64,000 nucleotides of DNA. Origin: Nymphaea colorata. Taxonomy: Eukaryota > Streptophyta > Magnoliopsida > Nymphaeales > Nymphaeaceae. Below are positions 48,444 to 61,035 of this stretch, one piece after another (within the stretch, counting starts at the first letter, position 1; each line of letters starts with the position of its first letter). The stretch covers positions 23,099,934 to 23,163,933 of the forward strand of contig NC_045138.2 in assembly GCF_008831285.2 (NCBI RefSeq), read 5' to 3'. A program made the position numbers and the translations under genes. The notes under the pieces are model-generated. The model worked only from the letters and a program-made list of their open reading frames with translations. It did no database searches and was not told the origin of the DNA.

Positions 48444-49020
48444 TGTTAGGAGACATGTATATTAGTTTGTGTATATTGTTTGTCTTTTATTTTTGAGATT
48501 TTGGTTTGAATCCAATCCCATGCTTGTATTACATGTATACACATTATGTAAGTACTCTTTCTTCATAAGGGCATTACTGTAATTACTACTATGCTCTTTT
48601 TATATAAGCAAGGAAACAAAGCACCATTGCTTTCATTTGAATATATTCTGGCATCTCTTTCCTCTTCTTTCATTTCCTTGCTGTCAACATATTTGGAGCT
48701 CTCACATGGTACTAGGGCCATTTTGATCTTAGGAGTGCTTTTCTAGAAGGTGTATCACAATGTCAACACACGTTCACATTCTTTGTATATTGTTAGTTTT
48801 AATTAATTTGTAACTGAATATGAATCCAATCTAGTCCTACATGTGTACACTTGTGTAAATATCCATTCTTCATAAGGTTATTATGTTGGCGGGCAATGTT
48901 TTTTAATAAGTAAGAAATGAAGCTGATCACTTCTTTCTCATTGAAGTCGTGATATTCTAGCCCCTCCTTCCTCCTCTCTTTTTCCTTGCTGCTAACATTT
49001 TTGGAGATTTCTTAATACAC
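48444..49020 (+). mobile_element. TRIM-like pair of short LTRs with a Copia-type primer site
   Basis: An LTR-like block 48444-48706 begins TGTTAGGAGACATG and ends CTCTCACA, contains TTTTTATATAAGC, and is followed by TGGTACTAGGGCC (48707-48719), close to the Copia primer site TGGTATCAGAGCC. A diverged second copy of the block starts near 48783 and ends about 49020 (shared landmarks GAATCCAATC, TTCTTCATAAGG, CTTTTTCCTTGCTGCTAAC). Only about 75 bp lies between them, as in terminal-repeat retrotransposons in miniature. The ends of the second copy are blurred and no target duplication was found. Confidence 0.4.
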
Positions 49021-49726
49021 TTTGTCACATGAGTTGGGTTCATCCTACTTGTGGAAGAAAATGAAACATATGTCCCCATAGTTGTTTATTCTTTTGGAAT
49101 AATTTGGGAGCATCATATTAATAGATGTTGTGACTTGAGGTATAACGTAAAAGGAGTCAAGTCACTTTTCAGGATGAAGTTGTCAGTTCTATGACTACTC
49201 CAACTTATTTTATTAATTAATGCAAAATTTTCCAGAGAAGCAAAATGTAATACTAATGAAGGCCCACGGTATTTAGATTACAATAAAAATGTGATGTGTG
49301 CATGTGTTTTTATACCCATGGAAAAGTAAAATGCACCTACCATTTTTATCTTTGGGGCTCACAGTGTGCCCCTCTTAAACAAAAAGATTACAATAGTATG
49401 CACAATTTTCTTCTCTTTTGGTTTTGCTGCCAATTTCTTGCTTTTGTTCTTGTTTCATTTATCGCAATTCGGTCATTACTATTACAATATAACCGAACAT
49501 ATCAGACAGATAGTCAGTGAAGACAACAAGATAGAATCTCATGGCAATTTCACTGGTCAGAAAAACCACTTAAAATTTGGAATCCTACTCGTTTTAAAAT
49601 GAACAACCTGATAGTGAAAGAAGTGAACTCTTGTTTAGCTGTGATTCCTATTTAGGCTTTAAATCTTTGCTCCAAAGTAATTTGGAAAGTTGGTGTGTTT
49701 GTTTCCTGATGCGTGGCTGGTGCCAC

Positions 49727-49733
<7 letters not shown>
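49021..49733. other. Unassigned AT-rich DNA
   Basis: No recognisable coding region or repeat; the open frames lack motifs. Confidence 0.3.

Positions 49734-49820
<87 letters not shown>
49734..49820. repeat. (TA)n microsatellite
   Basis: About 40 TA units. Confidence 0.95.
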
Positions 49821-49823
<3 letters not shown>

Positions 49824-50322
49824 CTATGTACATACCAGACCTAGCATTGTTGTTTTGAGCAATGTTGTAAAAGGCGAGAAAGCAAGGCAAGGAGTTGAGC
49901 CTCTCATGAGACGAGGCGAGGCGTTAATTGAAGCGTAAGCTTCACGAACAAATTTGTGAATTATATAATATTTATAAAAATAATAATAAAACTGAAAAAA
50001 ATGACTACAATACTAAGCATATCAATAAGAAACAACACACAACATATGCAAACCCTCAAATACCACCAATGTTTGGCGACGTGTACAGGAAATGGGGCAA
50101 CGCATACAGGAAAGATAGAGCTAGATTAAAGAAGAAGGAAATGCACCCAAGATATGAAGATCCGTACTAATTTGCAAACCACACAAATTCAGATACCATT
50201 TTCCAACAAAGCCATATGGCAAGGGCTGTTTGGCAGAAAACCCATTTTCTTTTCGTTGTAAAATTTCTTCACCGTTTGCACTCAGCAACATACGCCGACA
50301 GACGGCAACTCTGGCCACCAGA

Positions 50323-50936
50323 TAGGCCTGGGCATTAGGCCGGGCCGCCGCCGGGCCAGCCCAGCCCGATCGGATCCGGGTTCGGGCTTGGGAAAACCTG
50401 GTCCAGGCCGGGCCCAATAGGGCGGCCCGGTGGCAGCCCGACCCGGCCCGACTCCCTCACTCTCTCTCCGCTCCCCCTCTTCCTCTCCCCTCCCGCTCTC
50501 CCTCTCCGCTCCCCCTCCCCCTCTCCCTCTCCGCTCCCCCTCTCCCTCTCCCTCTCCCTCTTCGCTTCCCCTCTCCCTCTCCCTCTCTGCTTACCCTCTC
50601 CCTCTCCCTCTCTGCTCCCGCTCCCCCTCTCCCTCTCCCTCTCTGCTCCCGCTCCCCCTCTCCACTCCCCCTCTCCCTCTCCCTCTCTGCTCCCGCTCCC
50701 CCTCTCCCTCTCTCTCTCCCCCTCTCCCTCTCCCTCCTCCTCCATCTCCCTCCCCCTCCCCCTCCTCTTCCATCGGAGTGCGACGGGAGGCGGGGGAAAG
50801 GGGGTCAGGCGACGGGAGGGCGAGGGAAAGGGGGTCGGGAGTGCTGGCCTGGCCGGGCCGGGCCAGGCCCAGGCTGAAACCCGGGCTATCGGGCCAGGCT
50901 GAGCGGCCCGACGGTCCGGCTCAATGCCCAGGCCTA
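50323..50936. mobile_element. GC-rich hAT-type MITE carrying a CT-rich microsatellite
   Basis: Inverted termini TAGGCCTGGGCATTAGGCC and GGCTCAATGCCCAGGCCTA. The flanks CCACCAGA (50315-50322) and CCGCCAGA (50937-50944) form an 8-bp target duplication with one transition. It is related to 27258-27900 by its CGGGCC-rich ends. The interior is a CCCTCTCC/GGAGAGGG array (50455-50770); long open frames across it on both strands are low-complexity artefacts. Non-autonomous. Confidence 0.88.
50455..50770. repeat. CT-rich microsatellite/minisatellite inside the MITE
   Basis: CCCTCTCCCTCTCC-type repeats interspersed with CTCTGCTCCCGCTCC units. A purine strand of this length could form triplex DNA, but that is only inference. 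Confidence 0.9.
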
Positions 50937-50944
50937 CCGCCAGA

Positions 50945-51329
50945 AAGCTGAGGGAGCGAGAGGGTGGCCATGGCCAGCGCCAGCCATGGAGAGAAAGAGA
51001 CTCAAAGAGGAACATATCATCCATGGAGAGAAAGAGAAGGATTTCTGACGTTAGGCGATGGCTCCAAACTTCCACCAGCCGCAGCTCTAGCCTCCAGCAT
51101 CTAGCAATTTCACAGTGTGCAGCAATGGTGGTTGAATTTCACAGGTGATTTGGATTAAAAATAGGGTATTTAGGGATACAAATGTGGTTAATTAGGGCTA
51201 TGTGTGAAGTTTGATTATTTTTATTTAATTTTAATTTTTTTAATTAAAAAAACTAAACTGTCCATGAGGCGTACGCCTCTACCAAATGTGGCGCACAGGG
51301 ACACGTGTGCCTCAACCCTAAGGTTTCAT
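50945..51329. other. Unassigned; possible outer shell of an older transposon
   Basis: Together with 49855-49930 this stretch contains AGGCGAGGCG/GGCGTACGCCTC-type words seen at the ends of some plant DNA elements, so the MITE may have inserted into an older one. No clear ends can be drawn. Confidence 0.25.
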
Positions 51330-51800
51330 AATTAAAATATATGTAACATATATTATATTAGTAGCAGTTATTAATGTATAGGGGCACTACTGGACCATTA
51401 TAAATGGCCATATGCACTATACATGTAGTGCATAATAACTATTATATGTATGTATATAATAACAGTATTATATGTACGTCTAATATAACAATATATCATA
51501 CAATAATAGTTACCCTATTTAACTATACCTTACCATATGACCTTACCCATTATAAGAGGTTACCTATAACCCATTGTATGACAGGAGTGTTCATATTACC
51601 AGTAGTGCCCTTAGCACAAACAATATATGTTACTACAATGGGCTTTTATGCAATATCATCAGCCATTGTTACCTGTATATCATGAGCTTATGGGAAAGTT
51701 GTACTATGATACCATAAAGATTAACATGGTCATTGTTTGGAGCTATCGTTTGGGTTAGAATATGTAACAACAGCCCATATTGTACATTAATGACCATATG

Positions 51801-51865
<65 letters not shown>

Positions 51866-52140
51866 CTGTATAGGTACCCTAATTGTATGTAATAGTATAT
51901 AGTGCATATATACGTATATACACGGATGCTGTACAGCCATATAATAGTGCTTATCTCTATTGGCATCAACCCAATAGAGATAGGCACCATAGACTATAAA
52001 AGATTACACTAGTTATACATGATATATTACATAGTGCAGGCTATATACGTTATTATTATTATGATAAGCCCATAATACAGTTAATGTTATACACTATATA
52101 TATGGTAACAATAGTGGTATACCATACATATGAGATCATG
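51330..52140. repeat. Second TA-rich, homopolymer-poor island
   Basis: Same texture as 46010-48110, including CAGCCATATAATAG-like words and many short TA palindromes, with a (TA)n tract at 51803-51864. It ends about 240 bp before copy B of the segmental duplication. Confidence 0.55.
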
Positions 52141-55100
52141 CATAAGTTTGAAGATCAATTCTTATTCACTCACACATGTTTTTAGTTCTGCAAAAGACAG
52201 GTATTAGGTAATACTTCTTTTTTCTAGTAACTCTATATTTTCCGTAAGCTACATAGTACGTCACATAATGATGACATAAATACCTCAAAGATTTACAGAA
52301 GACCGAGCTCTAGATCCTTCAGTACATCTCTGAGTTACGAGATCGACATGTGTTGCTAAGTGAGCACAACTTTCTGATGAAAAATTGTCCACTAAAATTC
52401 TTCTAGTAAAACAAATTGTGTCCACTGAAAAATGTGTAGAAATACATAGTTTTGTACATACAAGAAAATTTTTTATACTTACAAAATTTTCAAAAATTAA
52501 AGAAAATGCTAAACTTTTGAAAATTTTAAGATTTTACTTGTAAAAGATGTGAGTTTACAAAACTTATAAAAGTTGTAAGTTTATAAAGAATAAAAGTAGT
52601 ATGGAAGTGTTGAAAAAAGTTTCTTTGAAATTTATGAAAATGCCTTAGTCTTAGTATGACATGTTAAACATTGTGTGAAATAGAAATAATTGTTATGATG
52701 CTCATGAACATTTCAAACAGTTTAAAAAATTCACCAAAAACTTTGAAAAAGTGTTAGCAAAGCAAAGTAGTAACAATTGTCGAAATCTTGTTATTAAAAA
52801 AAATATTTATAAGAAATTATACTTGTAAAATTTACAAAAGTTAAAGAATGTACAAAACGTTTGAAGTTTTCAAGATTTTTTTGTTATATATCTGTATTTA
52901 CAAAACTCATGAAAATTGTGAGTTGTATAAATTAGAAAGAGTTTGAAAGTTTAAGAGCTTTGAAAACTAAAAACTTTTATCATGCACAAACAAATTTCTG
53001 ATAATGCAAAAGTTTTGCTAAAAATTTTAAAAATGTCTTATCATATAAAACCCAAAACAATGATCAAAACCATAAAAAAATCAGAATTTTTTGTGCAATT
53101 AACAATATTTTAAAAAATCAAAAGTCAAAGAAAGTAGTAAGCTTTTGAAATTGTAAAGCATGTGAATGCTGTGAGTTTTGCAAATTAAAACTATTTAAAA
53201 TTATTTAAACAATTTTTACTAAAATTTGTTAAGTTAGAGAAAAAGCTGTAAGAGTTTTATAAAGGAGAAATATTTTGAAAGGACACTTGCCAAAATTTTC
53301 AAAAATTGAAGAATGTGGTAAGCTTTTGATGAATTTAAATAGTGCAAAAGCTTCACAAAACTATTTAAGAATGTGCTATCTTCTTATAAAGCTGAAACCA
53401 TTGTCAAAATTGCACAAAATGTTCAAAAAATTTATGAGTTAAAAACAACATGTGAATTTTTTTTCAAAACATAAAGAACATTTCGAGCTTTTGAAAATTT
53501 CAGAAAAGTGTAATTAAAATTTGTCAAATTCTTCAAAAAGATTGTAGTCCTTGGAGAACATATAAAATAATTCATAAAATAAAAATTACTGTTATGATGT
53601 TTAGCAACTTTTCAAATAGTGCAAAGAATTTTAATAGAAACTTTTAGAATGTTATCTCAGAAAATCCGAAACAATTGCCAAATTTCTCGAAAGTGAAAAA
53701 ATTTAATAAGTTCAAAAATGTAAAATTTTCAAAAACTGAAAAATGTGTTAAGCCTTTGAAATTCTCATGATTTTACTTGTAATGCCTGAGTTCACAAAAC
53801 TTGAGAAAGTTGTGAATTTTGTAAATTAGTCAGTTTGAATATAAGAGTTTGTAGACTAGAAATATGGGAACATGATAATCTTGACGGTCTCCTCTCCAAA
53901 ATTGTTTATGTAAATGCTAGAACAAATATCAAAGAACTCATCTTGGTGTTTATGGGCATTTTCGTCAGACAACTTATGAAATGACGGTGACGGTAACATC
54001 TGAATCAAGTGGAGTTCAACCTAAAAGTTTGCTGTAATCTCACGTCTTTTGATTGCAAGATTTATTGTTAGGATGCAGGAATAAAACTATTCTTTGAATG
54101 GGGGTCAAGAGGAGGATTTCATGCAAGGTCAACTTCAGCAATACTATTCTATATGCATGGGAATCATATAATTCGAATATTATTGTAAGTGAACATAACA
54201 TTTTAAAGATTTTTCTATCATGAATCAGCTGAGACCCTCCCTATATGATGATATTTAATAATTTAGTTCAATTAGCTTAATTCTATGGTGTTATTAGTCC
54301 AATATGTGTCATAGACACATGGGGCTGTCTAACCAATTGTAATGCAGCTTTATGATGTGCTCAGTAACTGCCTTTTCTTGTAGTGTAATTTATTTTAATT
54401 GATGCATTAAACACCAAGTTCATGCTAATCTGGGAAGCAGCATATACCTCATCCACCTGGAGGCATGAACCATGTGCCTCATCGCAATCAAATTAAAAGT
54501 TTAAAGGTTTCAAAAACAGTTCCCATGAAATAGAACTTTGGGGACTAATATATTTAAAATTAACGAAAACTGACATAATCTGGATATGAAGCAATTCAAC
54601 TTCTAGACGTTTGATTGCAAAATCATAAAAACAAAGCCAATTCTCCAATCACCACCACTTATAACAGTCAAAGCCATTGCAGATACAAAGCCAAAATTCC
54701 GATTCCATGAAAGAACACATACAGATGGGTATTAGAAAGGCTTAGGAAAGTGTGGTTTTCAGCAACAGTCAGTTAACATTCATGTCATCCACGGAAAAAT
54801 TCCCCAGCATGGTAAAATAATAATGGAGGACTATGAAAATAATAGCTAGTGAAAGTTATAAAAAAGAGGGAAAATACATGACACAAACAAAGGGAATCGA
54901 ATACAAATCAGCCAAGTGAATAATCGATTCATGGGTACGTGGAAGAAACTTAATGGAGCAGAAAAGATCTATTGCAACTTTAGGGAATCGAGTAGAATGA
55001 TGCATCCGCAATAAAATTCATGTTGTCAAGAGACGAAACAAAACGATTCAAGATTGAAAGCGACGAAAAAGGAATAAGAAATTGAATGCTAAACAACACG

Positions 55101-55663
55101 AATAAGATGAAAAAATGAGAAAGAAGAAGAGAAGAGTTTATATAACGAGCAGTGGTTTGGATACGGAGGGAAAGAAAACGAAACGAACAATACCTAAATT
55201 CGGCATTAGGTACTTTGGTCGTCAGGCCAATGAACGCCCAAGCCCGACGACTGACAAGCAATTTACGAGGATTAGGTATAGAGGCCGGATTTCATTAAAT
55301 GTCGAAAAAGTAGTATTACTAAGTGAATGCCAGAATTAAGAGGAGCGTTGGGATGTACAGTTGAGGGCAATAGAATAGTGATCTTTTCCAATTACTGTTC
55401 TGATGTCGAGGGCATCCAAATGAAATTAAGAACAGAACATATATAGAATTTATGGGTCTGGCCATTCGATATGGCCGACCGTGCAGAGTGTGCCACTGAT
55501 GCCAGCCATTTTCCCAATGCTGGCTTTATAAATGAGAGTCATAATTAATACCTAGAGTCCGTTTGATTTGTTGGAATTTTTATGTAGCGGTGGAACTTTA
55601 ATTCAAATTTTCAAAAAAGTTTCAAATCCATAGACTTGATATTGCACAAAGCAAACTACACAA

Positions 55664-56102
55664 AACCACCAAAGCGGTGAACTCCATAGTAGCTTTTGGG
55701 GTGGTGAGGAATTTTCCCCAAGAGTGAAGGGTGGCTCAAAAAGAAAATAAAAATTCAAAAGCAAAAGCAAATAGGTGAAAAACTAAAAAAGAAAAAAGAA
55801 AAAAAAAGGAGGACTTGCCGATGGTCTAGAAGACGTCAAGGGCTAAGTTCTCCAACCATCGAATGCAAAAGCTTTCACAATTACAAAATTATTCAACAAA
55901 CATTAATTCCTCTACAAAGTCTCCAATGAAATGGAGGAAAATCTTCATATTTTAGGTCTATGCCTAGCATTTCCCCTCGAGTGAGGATGCTTAAACATCA
56001 TTTGAAAATTGGATTTTTCAATTTCAATTTCCAAAAATTTGGTGTGTAAATCTTTGCTATTAAGCAAATTCTTCAACTTGCTTAAGAGCAAAAAAGGGCA
56101 TC
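55664..56102 (+). mobile_element. 3' internal region and polypurine tract of a putative Gypsy element (B)
   Basis: Collinear with 36876-37308, starting with a slightly decayed CCACCAAAGCGGTG motif and ending AAAAAAGGGCATC before the LTR. Confidence 0.55.
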
Positions 56103-58664
56103 TGTTAACACCCCAAATTTTTTCACATTAAAATTGAAGCAATGTGAAAATTTCACAAAATAATCGTGAAAATTTGTAATTTCAAAGCCAATTTCGAACT
56201 TAAACACAATTTGGGTTCAAACCATGAATTTGACTCGTGATACGAATCCCAATGCAAGATTACGAGTCCAAATTCAATTACAAATATCTTTTGACATCCA
56301 AATTCAATTGCAAATGTCATTTGACATCCAAATTCGATTGAAAATGTCATTTGACATCCAAATCCAATTGTAAATGTCATTTAAAATCCAAAATCCAATT
56401 GCAAAATCCAAATTTTGATTTAAATCCAAGAATTGGATCTATTCAGTCTAGAATGCCACGTGGGTGTGGGCCCCACCTAGCCGTATGGTCCAAGAGCCCC
56501 TCCAGGGGTCATGCCCCCATTGAAAAAAATAATAAATTCTCCCAATTAAATGAAGAAAAGTCACTTTCAAGGAGAAATGAATGAGAAACGTAGGAAAAGA
56601 TAAACATTTATGCATTTCTCTCTTCTTTAACTAGGTCTTTTTTAAAGGGTTTTCAATCTTCGAAAAGCAATAACTAGGCTGGTCAAACCCACTTAATTCA
56701 AGTAGGTTCGACCCTAGTGCACCAAAATCTCAGCTAGGCTCAGTCAACATGAGCTCAGCTTGGCAAGAAAATGTAGGTCTGTCTCACGATCCCAATAATG
56801 GACGAAAATAGACTTTGACCGAACTAAACCCACTTTCACTAAACTCAGACAAAGTATAATTTAGCTCAATTAAGAGCTTTCTTGGCTCAAATTTATCAAA
56901 TTACCTTAAACAAAGTCAAACTAATCACAAATGAGCTTGGCCAATTGGTCGAAATAGACAAATCTGGACAATTTTGCCATTCTATGGTCAAATTGAGATT
57001 ACAGAGCCCAAATTGGTTTATGAAAGACAAATAAACATATGGACCTATCAAATGCGTAAAGAAAATACCTAATTAAAATTCAATTTTTCAAACGAAAGTT
57101 TGATTCAGTTTAAGTCCGTTTTCAATCAAATTATAGATGAAAATACCCTTTGGAGCCAAATTTGATAGAATTTTCAAATTTTATTCAAATTTAAATTGGA
57201 TTATCATAATTCAATGGCATTTGGAGTTTAATAACTAGGTTTTAACCTAACGAGCTCGATCTCAAACAAAGAAAAAAATAAATAGCACAAAATAAGGTAA
57301 AACCCTTGAGGACAATTTCGTCCAAAATTTTGATCAAAGTTGGTCAGCTAGGTCTGAACCAAGGTTGGCCACGCCTAGCTCAGCCCACCTAGCTCATGCA
57401 AATGGGCTAATAATGATTAAATAGAGCCATTAAAAACTCATTTAATCCATTTTCCATCTCCCTAAGCCTTGATTAATCTTCCAAAGCAAATTAAAGGAGG
57501 TGTTTAAACCCACCTCCTCCTCTATATAAACCTCCCCTTGGCCACCAAGGGGGAGGACTAAAATTTCAAGTATTCCATCAAGTTGTTGCAGCCAAAGAGC
57601 TAGGAGAGAGAAGCCAAGGAAGAGAGGAGAGATTCCCTCTTCCCCCTTTTCTCTTATTTTCTTCTTCATTTTCTTCTATTCTTTCCATTGATTTTGCTAA
57701 GTTAGGGTACTTAAGTGAACCCTTACTTAGGATTTTCGTGGTGAGAAACATTCTTTCCTACTACAAATTCCAGCAAGCAAGCTATTCTTCTTCTAGCTTT
57801 GTTAAGCTCGAATCCAAGCTTGGATTCTTGCTTAGGACTACTCGATTTAGAAGACAAGTGAATGCGAAGATCAAGTATCAAGACCGACCGCAAGGTAGGT
57901 GATTGAAACCTATTTCTCATCTATTTTGGCTTCTCGTTTGTTCAACTTAATTCTAGCAATTCATGGGAGGGCTTATTTTCATTTGTTTCATGGCTAGGAA
58001 TGATGTCCAGCTAGGGAAAACCTACGATTAAATGTACATGTTAATGCATAATGCATGCATACATCGGCTTTTTTTTTCTTAAAGATGAAACCATGTATCA
58101 AATTTTGAAAAGGGCCCCAAGGCCACATCCCTTTCAAAACAACTAATGGACTCTCCACCATGAGGGAATCCCACGGTGAGAGAGTGATTTTGCTGCAATA
58201 TATATATGACGAAAAAAAGCCTATTAAGGATGGATGCATTCTCATGAATGTAATCCACCTTTGCATGGCGAAACTAAGGAGGAACTAGCTTGAGCATTCA
58301 TTTATCTCTTTCTATTTAAAGTTATTTTGTTTCATGCTTTATTTAATTGATCAAAGGTAGTAGGGGAGATTTGAAACAAGTTTTCAATCCTCCTACGTAA
58401 AAGAACCCAGCCATGAATCATCATGATTCATGAGTCATGTGGTCCCATGATAAAATTTCATTTTGAAGAGTGAGGTACGTATATGTATACATTGTTATAT
58501 ATACATATATGTGTTCAATCTCTTGTTAAAAATTGTTTTCCTCTCTTGAAATCGGGTTGGAACACATTTCCAAACTGGTTTTAAGAAAACGGATCATTTT
58601 GATTTTCATAATACCAAGTTATGAGATCATTTTCATTTCATTTTAAAATTTGCTTAATTTCAGC
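56103..58664 (+). repeat. Large putative Gypsy LTR (copy B, uninterrupted)
   Basis: About 2.56 kb from TGTTAACACC to CTTAATTTCAGC, with TATATAAA at 57523-57530. In copy A the corresponding end reads TTTCAGCA, giving a CA terminus. To its right, sequence homologous to copy C resumes at once. No primer site follows, so it is a 3' LTR with a bit of internal DNA, or a truncated solo LTR. Confidence 0.55.
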
Positions 58665-60773
58665 TCAGGGCCTTTGTCATGAACATGTGTTTGTGTGTGT
58701 CTCTCTTTCATACCCAAGTAGAAAGACACATGTGCACATGCACAAGTATTGAAAAACATGTATTTGTTGATGTGCAGCTATTGCTTGAATTCTTATGGCA
58801 TTCCTAAAATATCACAATGCAGGTGGGATATGGCTGAGTGGTGTATTAGTGCAGCCTAGAAGGCTAGAACGGTGGCTTATGGGCTCACTGTTCAAATGTG
58901 CATATATTGTGTTTTTATTTTCAGAGCTAAAGCTAACATGTCAATTCATACAGTTAAAAGCATGCTTTCTTTTTGTCCTCATAGCTAAATCTTAGTTATG
59001 AGATCTAATTGCAGGACTTGCCTTTGTTTGCTCAATTTTATTGCAGGTGGGACATTTGCATTGTACTCACTGATATGCAAGCATGTAAAGCTCCGTCTTC
59101 TTCCAAACCAATTTTCATCTGATGCTTGTATCAAGTTCAACTGAAGGTGCCACCTCCACAGCTTGTGATGTCAATAACGATTAAAGAAAGGAGGTATGTA
59201 AGCTTCATTGTCACTGAAAAGGATGTTCTCGTTTGTTCTTGTTGGTACTTGATAGAAGTGTCCACTGTCTTTTGATGTCATTGTTGAACTTCTCCAAGAT
59301 AGTAAGGGTTCAACTAGATATAGGATTTTAATGCTACTATGTTACTATGTTCTAATTTCACTTTGTTTTTGACTTTTTTTATGGAACATGCAATTGCTTT
59401 ATAGATTACCACAATTATGGTGTGCCTATGAATTATTTTTTCCTCCAAAATATTTCACACATTTGATGTAGAAGGTTTGCAGTCATATGGGTTCAAGCTG
59501 GACTTTGGCAAGTTCTTGTATGAAAACCGCTGTATTATAACAATTTTTTTTCCTTGTACACGTGAAAATCTAATTATGAAGGAAAATGAAGAAATTGAAG
59601 AAACATGAGAAAGTGACTTAAAGTAGAAGAGACCATATTCTCGTCCATGCAGTTGATCGCCACAACTTCTCTTTACCAGGGGGGACTCCTCATCTCCTGA
59701 ACATTGAAGGCTGCTTTTGAAAATTGCCATAAGCACAGCTTTCCATTTTGCTCTTATTTTCTTTCTGCTGTGAGCATCTGTGATTGGTCTAGTTGTCATG
59801 ACCAGTGACCACTTTGACGATTCTGCAATAGAAGATGCCAGATATTAGGGGCTGTTTGGCCATCATCTTGATCAAAAGAGAAACAGATTATGAATCGTTG
59901 GTGTGGATCAAATTGCTGGCAAACTACGGTGGATGTAGACTTGCCATTTATCACTTTTTTGTTATTTTCTCAAGTCTTTTAAGATTTTTCTTATTTATAT
60001 ATTATTTATTCTTCGACAAAAGTAGATAATATTTGTTTCTAAGCCCAACTGATTGAGTCTTTGAATCAGCCAATTTACCAAATGGGCACCCTAACCAATT
60101 TGATTCACAGTGAGATTTTTATAACACTGATTAAGACTTGATAGGAAAAGTGCTCATTGGCATACTGGATTCTTACCAAAACTGGTTTGGGGAGCACCAG
60201 TAGCAAGTCATTGATGTGCTACACTGATGGACTTTGTGTGTGGTATTCAGCATCAATCTGTTTCACTTACCTCAGTTCTTAATAAGCTGTGGATTGGACA
60301 ATTGTTCTTGTGAATTTGGCTTGGAACTTGATCAATGAATGGTATACTTATTAATCCCGTTAGACTGACTATGTTCTCCTGTTTTCTTTTTTTCTTCGCA
60401 TGACTAGAATAAAAAGTCTTTTTCATAGCCATGTATTTCTGTAATCTACTTTCATAGCAATGTCTTGTACTAGTGAGTGTAATAATGGTAAATTTGTCTG
60501 TTGTTGCAAGGTTGTATATTCAATCTAGGTGCTATAAGTTGTAGATCCTAGGTGATGATGGGAATCCCCTTGTAAGTGTTTAGTATTTCTTTGCAATTAT
60601 GTAATTTATATGGGCAGTTGCTTTTCTACTAACTAGATGTGCACTTGTATAAATCTTGTTCATGCTTGCTAGTGGACCACACAATTGATGACATGCCCAT
60701 AACCAGGTAACTAGGTAAAGTTTTGAATTTCTAATTATTTGTATAACATGTTTAGTGTGCCACTCAATGCGTA

Positions 60774-61035
60774 GGCTGCAGCTGGTGCTTTTGATTATAT
60801 AGGTTCTAATACATGAGATCACACCAACATCTGCAGGCACTAATATAAGCTACACAAGAGAATATGCTACAATTAAAGAACTACTTAGAAAAGTAAATTG
60901 AACAAAAAAAGGCCACGTAGATACCTGACCCGAGTCACCCATCAATTTCAAATGCCTATGGGAATGCTCTGAACCTCTGAACGGAACCAAATTTGTGATA
61001 CCATTTTGGCTGGAGATAAGAAATTGTGCCATCAA
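60774..61035 (-). pseudogene. Duplicated 3' exons of the 42-kb host gene, truncated
   Basis: Exon from 60925 upward reads [20 protein letters not shown] and stays open through SSQNGITNLV up to about 61035, where a Copia fragment begins. In copy A the sequence upstream of PFRG is a different intron-like stretch, so the two copies diverge exactly within this exon. The preceding exon seen at 42521-42656 is missing here, so this copy cannot be complete. Confidence 0.45.

Larger units (their letters stand above)
52380..60981 (+). repeat. Segmental duplication, copy B
   Basis: Direct duplicate of 33568-42343. It keeps the uninverted LTR arrangement. It lacks 85 bp present in copy A (40922-41006) and in copy C, so that is a deletion in B. 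At its right edge the host exon frame continues about 50 bp past the homology with A, and a Copia fragment then begins at 61035. Confidence 0.9.

Noticed and set aside
50335-51075. Long open frames (246 and 173 codons) on both strands
   Set aside because: They run through a CT/GA-rich microsatellite inside a MITE and encode only low-complexity Arg/Glu/Gly or Ser/Pro/Leu strings.
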